Source: Luteimonas terricola
Lineage (GTDB): Bacteria; Pseudomonadota; Gammaproteobacteria; Xanthomonadales; Xanthomonadaceae
Assembly: GCF_004352845.1 (NCBI RefSeq)
Contig: NZ_SJRX01000007.1
Span: forward strand, 113,387-177,386
Direction: 5' to 3'
Length of the DNA stretch: 64,000 bases
Below the pieces are notes generated by a model. It did not search any database, was not told where the DNA came from, and saw nothing but the letters and a program-made list of their open reading frames with translations. Within the stretch, counting starts at the first letter, position 1. Every line of letters starts with the position of its first letter. Positions 55,214-64,000 of the stretch are shown piece after piece. The position numbers were made by a program, and so were the translations under genes.

Positions 55214-55924
55214 ATGCCAGCGATGCTTCCAGCCCCCACCACCATGCAGACCACGGTCCCGGATGCGCGCACCCGCGGCGCGGCGCGCACCTGGGCACTG
55301 CTGCCGTGGGCCCTGCTTCCCGCAGCGCTTGCGGCCCTCGCGCACGGGAGCACGATCGACACCGCGCTGGCCGATACGCTGTTCGCATGGGAGGGCCACC
55401 GCTGGGCGCTGGCCGACAACCCCATCGCCCGTGGGCTGCTGCACGACGCCGGCCAGATGGCGAGCAAGCTCGCGTGGCTGGGCGTGGTGCTGGCATGGGC
55501 AGCCACACATGCCGTCGGATGCTGGCGCAGGCATCGCCAGCCGCTTGCACGCCTCGCCGTGTCCGTCCTCGTGGCTACCGCGCTGGTCGCCACGCTAAAG
55601 CAACTCATGGCCGTGCATTGCCCCTGGGACCTCGTCCGCTACGGCGGCACCGCGATGGCCGGCGACGGCGGCGGCGCCTGCTTCCCGGCAGGCCACGCCG
55701 CCGCGGGCTATGCCTGGCTTGCGCTGGCGTTCGTGCCGGCGACCCCGTCCCGCCGTCGCATCGGGCTCGCCGCGGGGCTCGGGGCCGGCCTGGTATTCGG
55801 CATCGACCAGCAGCTGCGCGGTGCGCACTTCCTGTCGCACGACCTGTGGTCCGCGGCCCTGTGCTGGATGGTCGCGGTGGTCGTGGCTGGTCTGTGGCCG
55901 ACGCCGTCGGAGACCGCGCCATGA
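55214..55924 (+). CDS. PAP2-family membrane phosphatase
   Basis: The 236-residue polytopic protein carries the three PAP2 motifs in relaxed form: KQLMAVHCPWDL (Lys and a CPWD in place of RP), FPAGHAAAG (PSGH variant with catalytic His) and RGAHFLSHDLWSA (Arg, His, Asp). Related proteins dephosphorylate undecaprenyl or lipid A phosphates. The true start is uncertain: ATGs at 55214, 55223 and 55244 are in frame and none has a clear ribosome site. Its TGA overlaps the eptA-like ATG (ATGA). Confidence 0.85.
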   Translation: MPAMLPAPTTMQTTVPDARTRGAARTWALLPWALLPAALAALAHGSTIDTALADTLFAWEGHRWALADNPIARGLLHDAGQMASKLAWLGVVLAWAATHAVGCWRRHRQPLARLAVSVLVATALVATLKQLMAVHCPWDLVRYGGTAMAGDGGGACFPAGHAAAGYAWLALAFVPATPSRRRIGLAAGLGAGLVFGIDQQLRGAHFLSHDLWSAALCWMVAVVVAGLWPTPSETAP

Positions 55925-57585
55925 GCGTGGTCACACTGCCGCTGCAGCGCACGCAGCATGCGGTCGACCGGCTGCGCGCCTGGCGGCCGGCGATGACGAC
56001 GGACGTCCTGGCGCTCTGGGCCAGCCTGTACTTCACCGTCGCCTGCAACATCCCGTTCTGGCGCGCGGTGCTCGCGACCGGCGCACTGACCGGCGCCTCC
56101 GGCGCGCGCGCGGCGGCCTGTCTGTTCGTGCTCGTGTTCGCGCTGCAGGCCTTCCTGCTGTGCGTGCTGCTGCACGGCCGCCTGGCCAAACCGGTGCTCG
56201 CCCTGCTGCTGGTGCTGGCGGCCTCGGCCGCCCACTACATGCGCGTGTACGGCATCTATTTCGACACCGACATGGTGCGCAACATCCTGCATACCGACGC
56301 CCGCGAGGCCGGCGAACTGCTGGCCTGGGGCCTGCTGCCGACGGTGTCCGTGCTCGCCGGCCTGCCGCTGCTGGTGCTGGCGCGCATCCAGCTGCAGCGG
56401 CGGCGGCCGGCGCGCGCGGCCCTGTCCCGCCTGGGGTGGCTGCTTGCGCTCGCGCTGATCGCCGCCTCCAGCGCGCTCGCGGGATTCCAAGACCTGTCGG
56501 CGCTGATGCGCAACAACCGCGAGCTCCGGCACCTGATCACGCCGGGCAACATCGTGGTCGCGACCGCCACCATCGCGCGTGGCGAAGGCGTGGCGGCGCA
56601 CGGTCCACGGCGGGTGCTGGGCCTGGATGCAGTCGTCGCCGCACGTCCTGAGGATGCGCGTCCGCGCCTGCTGGTGCTGGTGATCGGGGAGACGGTGCGG
56701 GCGCAGAACTGGGGCTTGAACGGATATGCCCGCCAGACCACGCCGCGGCTGGCCGACTCCGACGCGATCAACTTCGCCGATGTCTCCGCCTGCGGCACCA
56801 GTACGGAGGTTTCCTTGCCGTGCATGTTCTCGCCCGATGGCCACGCCGGCTACGACAAGGCGCGCCTTGCGAACTCGGAATCGCTGCTGCACGTGCTGGA
56901 GCACGCCGGCGTGCACACGCTCTGGCGCGACAACCAGTCGGGATGCAAGGGCGTCTGCGCCGGCCTGGCCTTCGAGTCGACGCGCACCGGGCCCACGACC
57001 GGCTGCGGTGCGCACGGATGCCATGACGAGGTGCTGCTCGACGGCCTGGACGCCGCCATCGACCGCTGGCCGGGCGACCAGGTCATCGTCCTGCACCAGG
57101 TCGGCAGCCATGGCCCGGCCTACTACCGGCGCGCGCCGGAACGGCTGCGGCGCTACACGCCCACCTGCGACACCGACGACCTCGGCCAATGCAGCCGCGA
57201 GCAGGTGGTGAACAGCTACGACGACGCGGTGCTCGCGACCGACGACCTGCTGGCCGAGGCCATCGCCCTGCTGGCCCGCCGCGACGACCGCGACAGCGCG
57301 CTGCTCTACATATCCGACCACGGCGAGTCCCTCGGCGAGAACGGCCTGTACCTGCACGGCCTGCCGTACGCGATCGCGCCGGACACGCAGAAGAAGGTGC
57401 CGATGGTGGCCTGGCTGTCGCCGGGCATGGCCGCGGCCCGCAACGTCGCACGGGAATGCCTGCAGCAGCGCGCGGGCAAGCCCACCAGCCATGACGACCT
57501 CTTCCACTCGGTACTTGGCCTGCTCGAGGTGCGCACCGCGCTCTACGACGGCAGCCACGACGTCTTCTCCGGATGCAGCACATGA
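55921..57585 (+). CDS. eptA: lipid A phosphoethanolamine transferase (EptA family)
   Basis: The 554-residue enzyme has five N-terminal helices (about 27-185) and a periplasmic alkaline-phosphatase-fold domain. VIGETVR (E257), CGTSTEVSLPCMFS (nucleophile Thr within 293-295), HQVGSHGPAYY and SDHGESLGENGLYLHG give the zinc site. Paired cysteines typical of EptA (CKGVC, CGAHGC, CDTDDLGQC) are present. It transfers pEtN from phosphatidylethanolamine to lipid A phosphate, conferring polymyxin resistance. It is coupled by ATGA to PAP2 upstream and to the GT2 downstream. Confidence 0.93.
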   Translation: MSVVTLPLQRTQHAVDRLRAWRPAMTTDVLALWASLYFTVACNIPFWRAVLATGALTGASGARAAACLFVLVFALQAFLLCVLLHGRLAKPVLALLLVLAASAAHYMRVYGIYFDTDMVRNILHTDAREAGELLAWGLLPTVSVLAGLPLLVLARIQLQRRRPARAALSRLGWLLALALIAASSALAGFQDLSALMRNNRELRHLITPGNIVVATATIARGEGVAAHGPRRVLGLDAVVAARPEDARPRLLVLVIGETVRAQNWGLNGYARQTTPRLADSDAINFADVSACGTSTEVSLPCMFSPDGHAGYDKARLANSESLLHVLEHAGVHTLWRDNQSGCKGVCAGLAFESTRTGPTTGCGAHGCHDEVLLDGLDAAIDRWPGDQVIVLHQVGSHGPAYYRRAPERLRRYTPTCDTDDLGQCSREQVVNSYDDAVLATDDLLAEAIALLARRDDRDSALLYISDHGESLGENGLYLHGLPYAIAPDTQKKVPMVAWLSPGMAAARNVARECLQQRAGKPTSHDDLFHSVLGLLEVRTALYDGSHDVFSGCST

Positions 57586-58358
57586 CCATGAACATTCCCC
57601 GCCAGCGCGGCCCATGGGCACCCGCACTCAGCGTCGTGGTGCCCGCCTACAACGAAGCCGCCAACCTGCCCGCGCTGCTCGACGAGATCGACGCGGCACT
57701 GCGCCACGTCGACCACGAAATCATCTGTGTCGACGACGCTTCGGACGACGGCACCGATGCCGTGCTCGCGGCCTGCGCCGCCACCCGGCCGCACCTGCGC
57801 GTGCTCCGCCACCGCCGGCGCAGCGGGCAGAGCGCCGCCCTGCGCAGCGGGGTCAAGGCGGCGCGCGCGGCCTGGATCGCCACGCTCGACGGCGATGGCC
57901 AGAACGATCCCGCCGACCTGCCCCGGCTGCTGCAGGCGCGCGCCGATGCCGCGGCCGACGTGCGGCTGTTCGCCGGCTGGCGCGTGAAGCGCGAAGACTC
58001 CGCCAGCAAGCGCTGGGCCTCGCGCTTCGCCAACACCGTGCGTGCGCGCCTGCTGCACGATGCCACCCCCGACACCGGCTGCGGCATCAAGCTGTTCGCA
58101 CGCGACGCGTTCCTCGACCTGCCGGCCTTCGACCACATGCACCGCTACCTGCCGGCGCTGATGCAACGCGCGGGTTGGCGCACGCTGAGCGTGCCGGTCA
58201 ACCACCGCCCGCGCCTGCACGGCCGGAGCAAGTACGACAACCTGGGACGCGCGCTGGTCGGCATCAGCGACCTGCGCGGCGTGCTGTGGCTGCTGCGGCG
58301 CGGTGCCTGCGCCGTGGCCGATGAACGCATCGCACGTGACGTGGAGGTATTGCCATGA
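57582..58358 (+). CDS. GT2 glycosyltransferase (ArnC/dolichol-phosphate-mannose-synthase type)
   Basis: The 258-residue GT-A enzyme has SVVVPAYNEAANLPALLDEI, D51/D52 in ICVDDASDDGTD and the DGDGQNDP metal-binding motif (103-110). It lacks the C-terminal membrane helices of ArnC. Such enzymes make undecaprenyl-phosphate sugars for a periplasmic GT39, here probably the one at 53431-55143. The ATG at 57582 forms an ATGA with the eptA stop; ATG 57573 is an alternative. Its own stop overlaps the LAB_N gene start. Confidence 0.88.
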   Translation: MTMNIPRQRGPWAPALSVVVPAYNEAANLPALLDEIDAALRHVDHEIICVDDASDDGTDAVLAACAATRPHLRVLRHRRRSGQSAALRSGVKAARAAWIATLDGDGQNDPADLPRLLQARADAAADVRLFAGWRVKREDSASKRWASRFANTVRARLLHDATPDTGCGIKLFARDAFLDLPAFDHMHRYLPALMQRAGWRTLSVPVNHRPRLHGRSKYDNLGRALVGISDLRGVLWLLRRGACAVADERIARDVEVLP

Positions 58359-58750
58359 ACGAGACCATCGCCGCGCTGGCTTGGACCGGTGTCGCAGTGA
58401 CGCCGTGGAAGCTGATCGGACTCTTTGGCGCGATGCTGTTCGGGGCGCGCTGGCTGGTCCAGTTCGGAGCGTCCCGGCGGGCCGGACGCGCCGTGGTGCC
58501 GCGCAGCTTCTGGATCATCAGCCTCTGCGGCAGCGGGCTGACGCTGTCGTACTTCATCTTCTCGGAGAAGCAGGATGCGGTCGGCGTGCTGCAGAACCTG
58601 CTGCCGGCGCTGACTGCCGCCTACAGCCTGTGGCTGGAGCTGCGGCCCGCGCGCCCGGGCGTGCCTCAGCAGGAATCGAACAGCGGCGCCTGGAGCGGCG
58701 AATCTTCCGGATCGCGGAAGCCGGCCAGCCCGACGCCGGCCAGCCGGTAA
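58355..58750 (+). CDS. small LAB_N (lipid-A-disaccharide synthase N-terminal-like) membrane protein
   Basis: The 131-residue protein has three hydrophobic segments (about 18-35, 48-66, 72-93). The family pattern is WKLIGLFGAMLFGARWLVQF and VPRSFWIISLCGSGLTLSYFIF. Stand-alone LAB_N proteins occur with ArnC-like GT2 and ArnT-like GT39 enzymes in lipid A glycosylation loci and may help flip or present the lipid-linked sugar. ATGA links it to the GT2. The last 28 codons run antisense into the end of dinB, an 85-bp convergent overlap, and are low-complexity. Confidence 0.82.
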   Translation: MNETIAALAWTGVAVTPWKLIGLFGAMLFGARWLVQFGASRRAGRAVVPRSFWIISLCGSGLTLSYFIFSEKQDAVGVLQNLLPALTAAYSLWLELRPARPGVPQQESNSGAWSGESSGSRKPASPTPASR

Positions 58751-59733
58751 CGGGTCGACGCCGGCAGCTGCACGCGGTCGCGCAGCGCCAGCGCGATCGC
58801 TGTGAACTCGTCCAGCGATGCCGGCGGCGCGTCCGGCGTGTGGCTGCGGGTGAGGATGCGGAAGTCCGCCGTCTTCAGCTTCAACACCACTGTTCGCCCC
58901 ACCCGCGGCGTCTTGCGCGTGGCCTCCCAGGCCTTTCCGGCCAGGCGCCGGAGCGCATCCTCGAACGCATACAGCGTGAGGTCGTGCTCGAAGGTGTCCT
59001 CGGCCGAGATCGACTGCACCGGCTGGTCGGGCTCCACCGGGCGCTCGTCGATGCCGCGCGCGCGCCGATACAGGCCCGCGCCGAAGCTGCCGAAGCGCGC
59101 CTGCAGTTCTTCCAGCGCCACGGTGCGCAGGTCGGACACGGTGGCCACGCCGATGTCGGCCAGCTTCTTCTCCATCACCTTGCCCACGCCCGGGATCCGG
59201 CCCACCGGCAGCGGGGCGAGGAAGGCATCCACCTGCGACGGCCGCACCACGAACAGCCCGTCGGGCTTGTTCCAGTCGGACGCGATCTTGGCGATGAACT
59301 TGTTCGGCGCGACGCCTGCGGATGCGGTCAGTCCGGTGGCCTCGCGGATCTCGGCGCGGATCGCCTGCGCGGTCGCGGTCGCGCTGGGCGACGGCAGCTT
59401 CGGTTGGGTGACGTCGAGATAGGCCTCGTCCAGCGACAGCGGCTGCACCAGGTCGGTGTGGCGCAGGAAGATTTCGCGCACCTGTTTCGAGGCCGCCTTG
59501 TAGCGCGTGAAATCGGGGGGCACGAACAGGGCTTCCGGACACAGGCGCTCGGCGCGCGCGGCCGGCATCGCAGAACGCACGCCGAACACGCGCGCTTCGT
59601 ACGACGCCGCGACCACCACCGAACGCGCGCCGCGCCAGGCCACGACCACCGGCCGGCCGCGCAGCGAGGGATCGTCGCGCTGCTCCACCGACGCGTAGAA
59701 GGCGTCCATGTCGACGTGGAGGATCTTGCGCAT
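58666..59733 (-). CDS. dinB: DNA polymerase IV (DinB)
   Basis: This is a 355-residue Y-family translesion polymerase. Catalytic acids are D8 (HVDMDAFYASVE) and D102/E103 (SLDEAYLD), with GVAPNKFIAKIASDWNKPDG and a helix-hairpin-helix PVGRIPGVGKVMEKKL. ATG 59733 is the family start. A -10-like GATAAT on this strand at 59745-59740 is only 7 bp upstream and would give a nearly leaderless mRNA. I looked for a LexA box and saw none. It overlaps the LAB_N gene by 85 bp at the 3' end. Confidence 0.95.
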   Translation of the reverse strand: MRKILHVDMDAFYASVEQRDDPSLRGRPVVVAWRGARSVVVAASYEARVFGVRSAMPAARAERLCPEALFVPPDFTRYKAASKQVREIFLRHTDLVQPLSLDEAYLDVTQPKLPSPSATATAQAIRAEIREATGLTASAGVAPNKFIAKIASDWNKPDGLFVVRPSQVDAFLAPLPVGRIPGVGKVMEKKLADIGVATVSDLRTVALEELQARFGSFGAGLYRRARGIDERPVEPDQPVQSISAEDTFEHDLTLYAFEDALRRLAGKAWEATRKTPRVGRTVVLKLKTADFRILTRSHTPDAPPASLDEFTAIALALRDRVQLPASTRYRLAGVGLAGFRDPEDSPLQAPLFDSC

Positions 59734-59785
59734 CAGCGGATTATCCCGCAGCCGCGCCCGAAGGACCCTCTGGCAGCCGAAGGAG

Positions 59786-59815
59786 CCTGTGGGACCTGTG
59801 GGAGCGGCTCCCACA
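59786..59815. repeat. REP-like palindrome with CCTGTGGGA tandem
   Basis: CCTGTGGGA occurs at 59786-59794 and 59795-59803. The second copy starts the perfect palindrome TGTGGGAG-CGG-CTCCCACA (59797-59815). It lies between dinB and the Pat gene and is the same family as the element at 50551-50574. Confidence 0.7.
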
Positions 59816-59851
59816 TGGCGCTTCCACATGTCTGCTCTTGCCGCGCCGCTA

Positions 59852-62557
59852 CTACAGCGAGTGCGGGCCATCCACCGGCAGCTCCACCAGCATCAGGCTG
59901 CCATCCTCGGGGTCCGGCACCACCCTGAAGCCGAGCCGCCGGCACATGGCGAGCATCGTGATGTTCTCGCGCAGCACCTGTCCTTCGATGGCTTCCAGGC
60001 CCATCCAGCGCGCGACTTCGATCATCTCCTGCATCAGCCGCCAGCCCAGGCCCGCGCCCTTGAGGTCGGAGCGCACCATGATCCCGTACTCGCCGCGCCT
60101 GAAGTCGGAGTCGGCAAGCAGGCGCACGGCGCCGAGCATCTCGCCCGACTCCACGTCGATCGCCACCAGCGCCATCGAGCGCGCATAGTCCAGCTGCACC
60201 AGGCGGGCGATGAAGTCGTGGCTGAAGTCGCGCACCGCGCGGAAGAAGCGCAGGCGCAGGTCCTCGGCGCTGACGCGTTCGAAGAAGCGGCGGAACATCG
60301 CGTCGTCTTCGGGGCGCACCGGGCGCACGAAGGCCGTGCGGTCGTTGGACAGCACCAGCGTGCGCTCGAGCTCGGTCGGATACGGGAACACCGCGAAGCG
60401 CGGGTGGCCGCGGCCGCGGTGCAGGCGCGTCGACGGCGCCACCGCGATGCGGGCATCGAGCGCGATCGCGCCCGATGCATCGGCCAGCAAGGGGTTGATG
60501 TCGACCTCGCGCACCTCGGGGATGTCGGCGGCCAGCTGTGCAAGCTTCACCAGCACCAGGGCAAGTGCGCGCTCGTCCGCGGCGGGCACGTCGCGGTAGG
60601 CGCGCAGGATGCGCGAGACCCGGGTGCGGGCAATGAGCTCGTGCGCCAGGCGCAGGTCCAGCGGCGGCAGCGCCAGGGCCTTGTCATCGATCACTTCGAC
60701 CGCCGTGCCACCGCGGCCGAACACCACCACCGGCCCGAACACGGGGTCGTCGGCGATGCCGGCGATCACCTCGCGCGCCTTCGTGCGCAGCACCATGGGG
60801 TGCACGCTGACGCCATCGACGCGGGCATCGGGCCGCAGCCGGCGCGCGCGGGCCATGATGTCCGCCGCCGCCTCGCGTACGGCCGCGGCACTGCCCAGGT
60901 GCAGCCGCACGCCGTCGACGTCCGACTTGTGGACGATGTCGGGCGATAGCACCTTGACCGCCACCGTGCGTCCGGCATCGAGCAGGGGCTGCGCGGCGCG
61001 GGCCGCGGCTTCGGCATCGGCCGCGATGTCCGGCATCGGGATCGCGATGCCGTAGGCGGCGAGCAGCTGCGCGGTGTCGCGCGGATCCAGCCATTCGCGC
61101 CCCCCGGCCAACGCCGCATCGACGATCGCCTGCGCGGCCGCGCGATCGACACCGAAGCCCTCCGGCAGGCTCGGCGGCGTCTCCATCAGCGCCGCCTGTG
61201 CCTCGCGGTGGCGCACTAGGTACATGAAGCCGCGCACGGCCTCGGCTTCGTTGGCATACGTCGGCACACCGGCGGCGCCCAGCAGGTCGGCGGCGCCGTG
61301 GCCATTGCCCAGCCACAGCGCCAGCACCGGCTTGCGCGGCGCGCCGCGCGGCCGCTCCTTGAGCACGCGCACCGTGGCCTCGGCCGTGTCATGCGGATCG
61401 GACAGCGCGGTCGGGACGTTGACGACGAGCACGGCGTCATTGCCGGGGTCGTCGAGCAGCGCTTCCAGGCCGGCGGCATAGCGCGGGCCGTCGGCATCGC
61501 CGAGCAGGTCGACCGGATTGGCGCGCGACCAGCCGCGCGCGAGCCCGGCGTCCAGCCGCTCGACGGTGTCCGGCGAGAGCTTCGCGGGCTCGCCACCCAG
61601 GTCCTGCAGGCGATCGAGCGCGAGCAGGCCGGTGCCGGCGCCGTTGGTCAGCACCGCCAGCCGCCTGCCCGGCACGCTGCCCAGGTGCGACAGCGTCTCC
61701 GCGGCCGCGAACAGCTCGTCGAGCGCGTTCACGCGCAGCAGGCCGGCGCGGCGGAAGGCGGCGTCATAGACATGGTCCGGCGTCGCGAGCGCGGCGGCAT
61801 GGCTGGTCGGCGGCCCGGGCCGGCGGACGTGGCGACCGGGGCGCACCACCACGACCGGCTTGCCGCGCGCGGCCGCGCGCGCCGCGGACAGGAACTTGCG
61901 CGCATCGCGCACGTGCTCGAGATACAGCAGGATCGCGCGCGTATGGCGGTCGGTTGCGAACCAGTCGAGCAGGTCGGCGAAGTCGACATCGACGGCGTCG
62001 CCCAGCGAGACCACGCCGGAAAACCCGAGCCCGCGCTCGCGCGCCCACTCGATCATCGCCGCGCCGACAGCCCCGGACTGCGAGATCAGCGCCAGGTCGC
62101 CCGGCGGCGGCCGGTGCGCGGCGAAGCTGGCGTGCAGCTTCGCGTGCGGCGCGATCACGCCCAGGCAGTTCGGCCCGACCACGCGCAGGCCGCGCGCACG
62201 CGCGATGGCCGCAAGCGCGGCGTTGTGCGAGCCCTCCCCCTCGCCCATCCCGCGCGTCAGCACGATCACCGCGCGCGCGCCTGCGTCGGCCGCTGAAGCC
62301 GCCGCGCGGGCCACCGCCGCCGGCGGCGTGGCGATGATCACCAGCTCCGGCGCGAACCCCAGCTCTGCCAGGCGGGGCGCGGTGACCACGCCCTCGATCC
62401 CGGGATAGCGCCGGTTGACCACGCCGACCCGCCCCGGGAAGCCACCGTCGATGATCTGGCGCAGCACCAGCCGACCGAGCGAACGCTCGCGCGGGCTGGC
62501 GCCCACCAGGGCCAGCGAGGCCGGGGCAAAGACGGATCCGAGTGCGTAGGTACCCAT
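59852..62557 (-). CDS. Pat/YfiQ-type protein acetyltransferase (acyl-CoA ligase-like + GNAT)
   Basis: The 901-residue protein has an NDP-forming acyl-CoA synthetase-like body: CoA-binding SLALVGASPRERSLG (about 14-28), ISQSGAVGAAM, then an ATP-grasp region with KVLSPDIVHKSDVDGVRLHL. A C-terminal GNAT domain (about 735-890) has RSDLKGAGLGWRLMQEMIEVA. In Salmonella, Pat acetylates and silences acetyl-CoA synthetase. Here TSHAAALA retains a His (253) at the place of the ligase's phospho-His, so residual ligase activity is conceivable. It stands alone on its strand, 117 bp after the flavin monooxygenase. Confidence 0.9.
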   Translation of the reverse strand: MGTYALGSVFAPASLALVGASPRERSLGRLVLRQIIDGGFPGRVGVVNRRYPGIEGVVTAPRLAELGFAPELVIIATPPAAVARAAASAADAGARAVIVLTRGMGEGEGSHNAALAAIARARGLRVVGPNCLGVIAPHAKLHASFAAHRPPPGDLALISQSGAVGAAMIEWARERGLGFSGVVSLGDAVDVDFADLLDWFATDRHTRAILLYLEHVRDARKFLSAARAAARGKPVVVVRPGRHVRRPGPPTSHAAALATPDHVYDAAFRRAGLLRVNALDELFAAAETLSHLGSVPGRRLAVLTNGAGTGLLALDRLQDLGGEPAKLSPDTVERLDAGLARGWSRANPVDLLGDADGPRYAAGLEALLDDPGNDAVLVVNVPTALSDPHDTAEATVRVLKERPRGAPRKPVLALWLGNGHGAADLLGAAGVPTYANEAEAVRGFMYLVRHREAQAALMETPPSLPEGFGVDRAAAQAIVDAALAGGREWLDPRDTAQLLAAYGIAIPMPDIAADAEAAARAAQPLLDAGRTVAVKVLSPDIVHKSDVDGVRLHLGSAAAVREAAADIMARARRLRPDARVDGVSVHPMVLRTKAREVIAGIADDPVFGPVVVFGRGGTAVEVIDDKALALPPLDLRLAHELIARTRVSRILRAYRDVPAADERALALVLVKLAQLAADIPEVREVDINPLLADASGAIALDARIAVAPSTRLHRGRGHPRFAVFPYPTELERTLVLSNDRTAFVRPVRPEDDAMFRRFFERVSAEDLRLRFFRAVRDFSHDFIARLVQLDYARSMALVAIDVESGEMLGAVRLLADSDFRRGEYGIMVRSDLKGAGLGWRLMQEMIEVARWMGLEAIEGQVLRENITMLAMCRRLGFRVVPDPEDGSLMLVELPVDGPHSL

Positions 62558-62674
62558 TGTCGACGGGCTGCGTGCGGGGCCCCGACGATATCACCGGCCG
62601 GCGACGGGCCTGCACTGGATTTCGCGGCGACGCGCTCGAGGCGCGTCCGCGCACTCAGGCGATCGAGTCGAAGC

Positions 62675-63673
<999 letters not shown>

Positions 63674-64000
63674 CGGGAAGCCTCCGTGCGCGACGGCGCC
63701 AGCGGCCCGTGTGCCGGTGCGTCCGCGCGCCTGCCGATGATACAAGCGCCTGCGCGACGCCCGCGGACACGGTTGGCACGCAGTGTCCGACCTGCGCGCA
63801 GGCCGCTCTTTTCAGGTTCATCTCCCATCTCCTGGGAAACGGTTTCGACGAGAAGTGTCTGCTTCTTTCGCTACGCCTTGTCGTGACCTGGAGGGCCCCG
63901 CCGCGGCCGGGAGGCCTTCGCGGCTCATGTCCCCCGGCATCCGCCTGGCGGCGGATGCCTCCTCCTTGACTTCCCCGCGAAGGCCTCCCGGCCACGGCGG
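63674..64000. other. 327-bp region without a gene, ending in a nested palindrome
   Basis: I see no supported coding frame. It contains the leftward promoter region of the monooxygenase (TATCAT at 63742-63737, minus strand). Next is a T-rich stretch (63807-63890). The edge then carries a large inverted repeat, listed separately. The window ends inside or at the end of that repeat, so a feature to the right may be missed. Confidence 0.6.
63898..64000. repeat. 103-bp nested inverted repeat
   Basis: The outer 26-bp arms, 63898-63923 and 63975-64000, match as inverted copies at 25 of 26 positions (core GGGAGGCCTTCGCGG). Between them lies a perfect 10-bp hairpin, GGCATCCGCC/GGCGGATGCC, at 63936-63959 with loop TGGC. 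The arms reach the end of the window and may extend further. Confidence 0.85.

Noticed and set aside
59734..59851. LexA/SOS box expected upstream of dinB
   Set aside because: I searched for CTG-N10-CAG or related symmetry and found only the REP-like palindrome. SOS control cannot be claimed.

Overview
The window is a GC-rich, densely coded chromosomal segment from a gammaproteobacterium, most likely in the Xanthomonadaceae/Lysobacteraceae (Lysobacter, Luteimonas or Xanthomonas relatives). I infer this from the fis-purH-purD order, the acnD/prpF pair, the FimX-like degenerate REC-GGDEF-EAL protein beside a hybrid kinase, the TonB receptor style and the dispersed intergenic repeats built on TGTGGGAGC. 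I see no rRNA, IS element, prophage or CRISPR array. There is one tRNA (elongator Met, CAU).

Layout. 1-3565: end of a DUF3426 protein, fis, purH, purD (purine synthesis). 3622-4344: a MazE/AbrB-type antitoxin with a Doc toxin and its own palindromic promoter. 4399-6309: an MFS/acyltransferase fusion. 6397-9480 (minus): ampE, nudC, erpA and a DUF6776 membrane protein. 9569-14692 (plus): DUF4126, a degenerate cyclic-di-GMP-type response regulator and a large hybrid histidine kinase. 14727-16216 (minus): bacterioferritin, bfd behind a Fur box, rppH. 16310-16508: promoter, tRNA-Met, terminator. 16886-19095 (minus): a secreted protein of unknown function and a diheme peroxidase. 19321-27622: DUF4242 protein, a STAND-type ATPase/TPR regulator, and a divergent operon of a TonB-dependent receptor and a purple-acid-phosphatase-like lipoprotein. 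27716-30872 (minus): a MacAB/Lol-type ABC exporter with adaptor. 31025-31880 (minus): an HTH protein, a 38-codon ORF and bolA joined by ATGA overlaps.

32161-36648 holds two genes of the 2-methylcitrate cycle, acnD and prpF, separated by an opposite-strand ribbon-helix-helix/ParC-like pair; prpB and prpC are not here. Then queD and a phasin gene with a palindromic promoter and a strong terminator. 37666-46626: two complete RND efflux adaptor/permease pairs transcribed away from each other with no regulator gene between them. 46643-48169: bioD and a free-methionine-sulfoxide reductase whose start codons share one CATG, then a TfoX C-terminal-domain protein. 48225-50459: a cobalamin riboswitch and btuB. 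50581-51240: gph.

51353-58750 is the most coherent accessory unit. It has a sensor kinase and an OmpR-type regulator facing a set of envelope genes: an ArnT-like GT39 glycosyltransferase, a PAP2 phosphatase, an EptA phosphoethanolamine transferase, an ArnC-like GT2 and a small LAB_N membrane protein, several of them translationally coupled. A GTCGGAA/TTCCGAC motif repeated at 11-bp spacing lies in front of both the regulator/GT39 pair and the PAP2 gene, suggesting a self-contained lipid A decoration regulon. The window ends with dinB, a Pat/YfiQ-type protein acetyltransferase, a luciferase-like flavin monooxygenase and a nested palindrome cut by the window edge.
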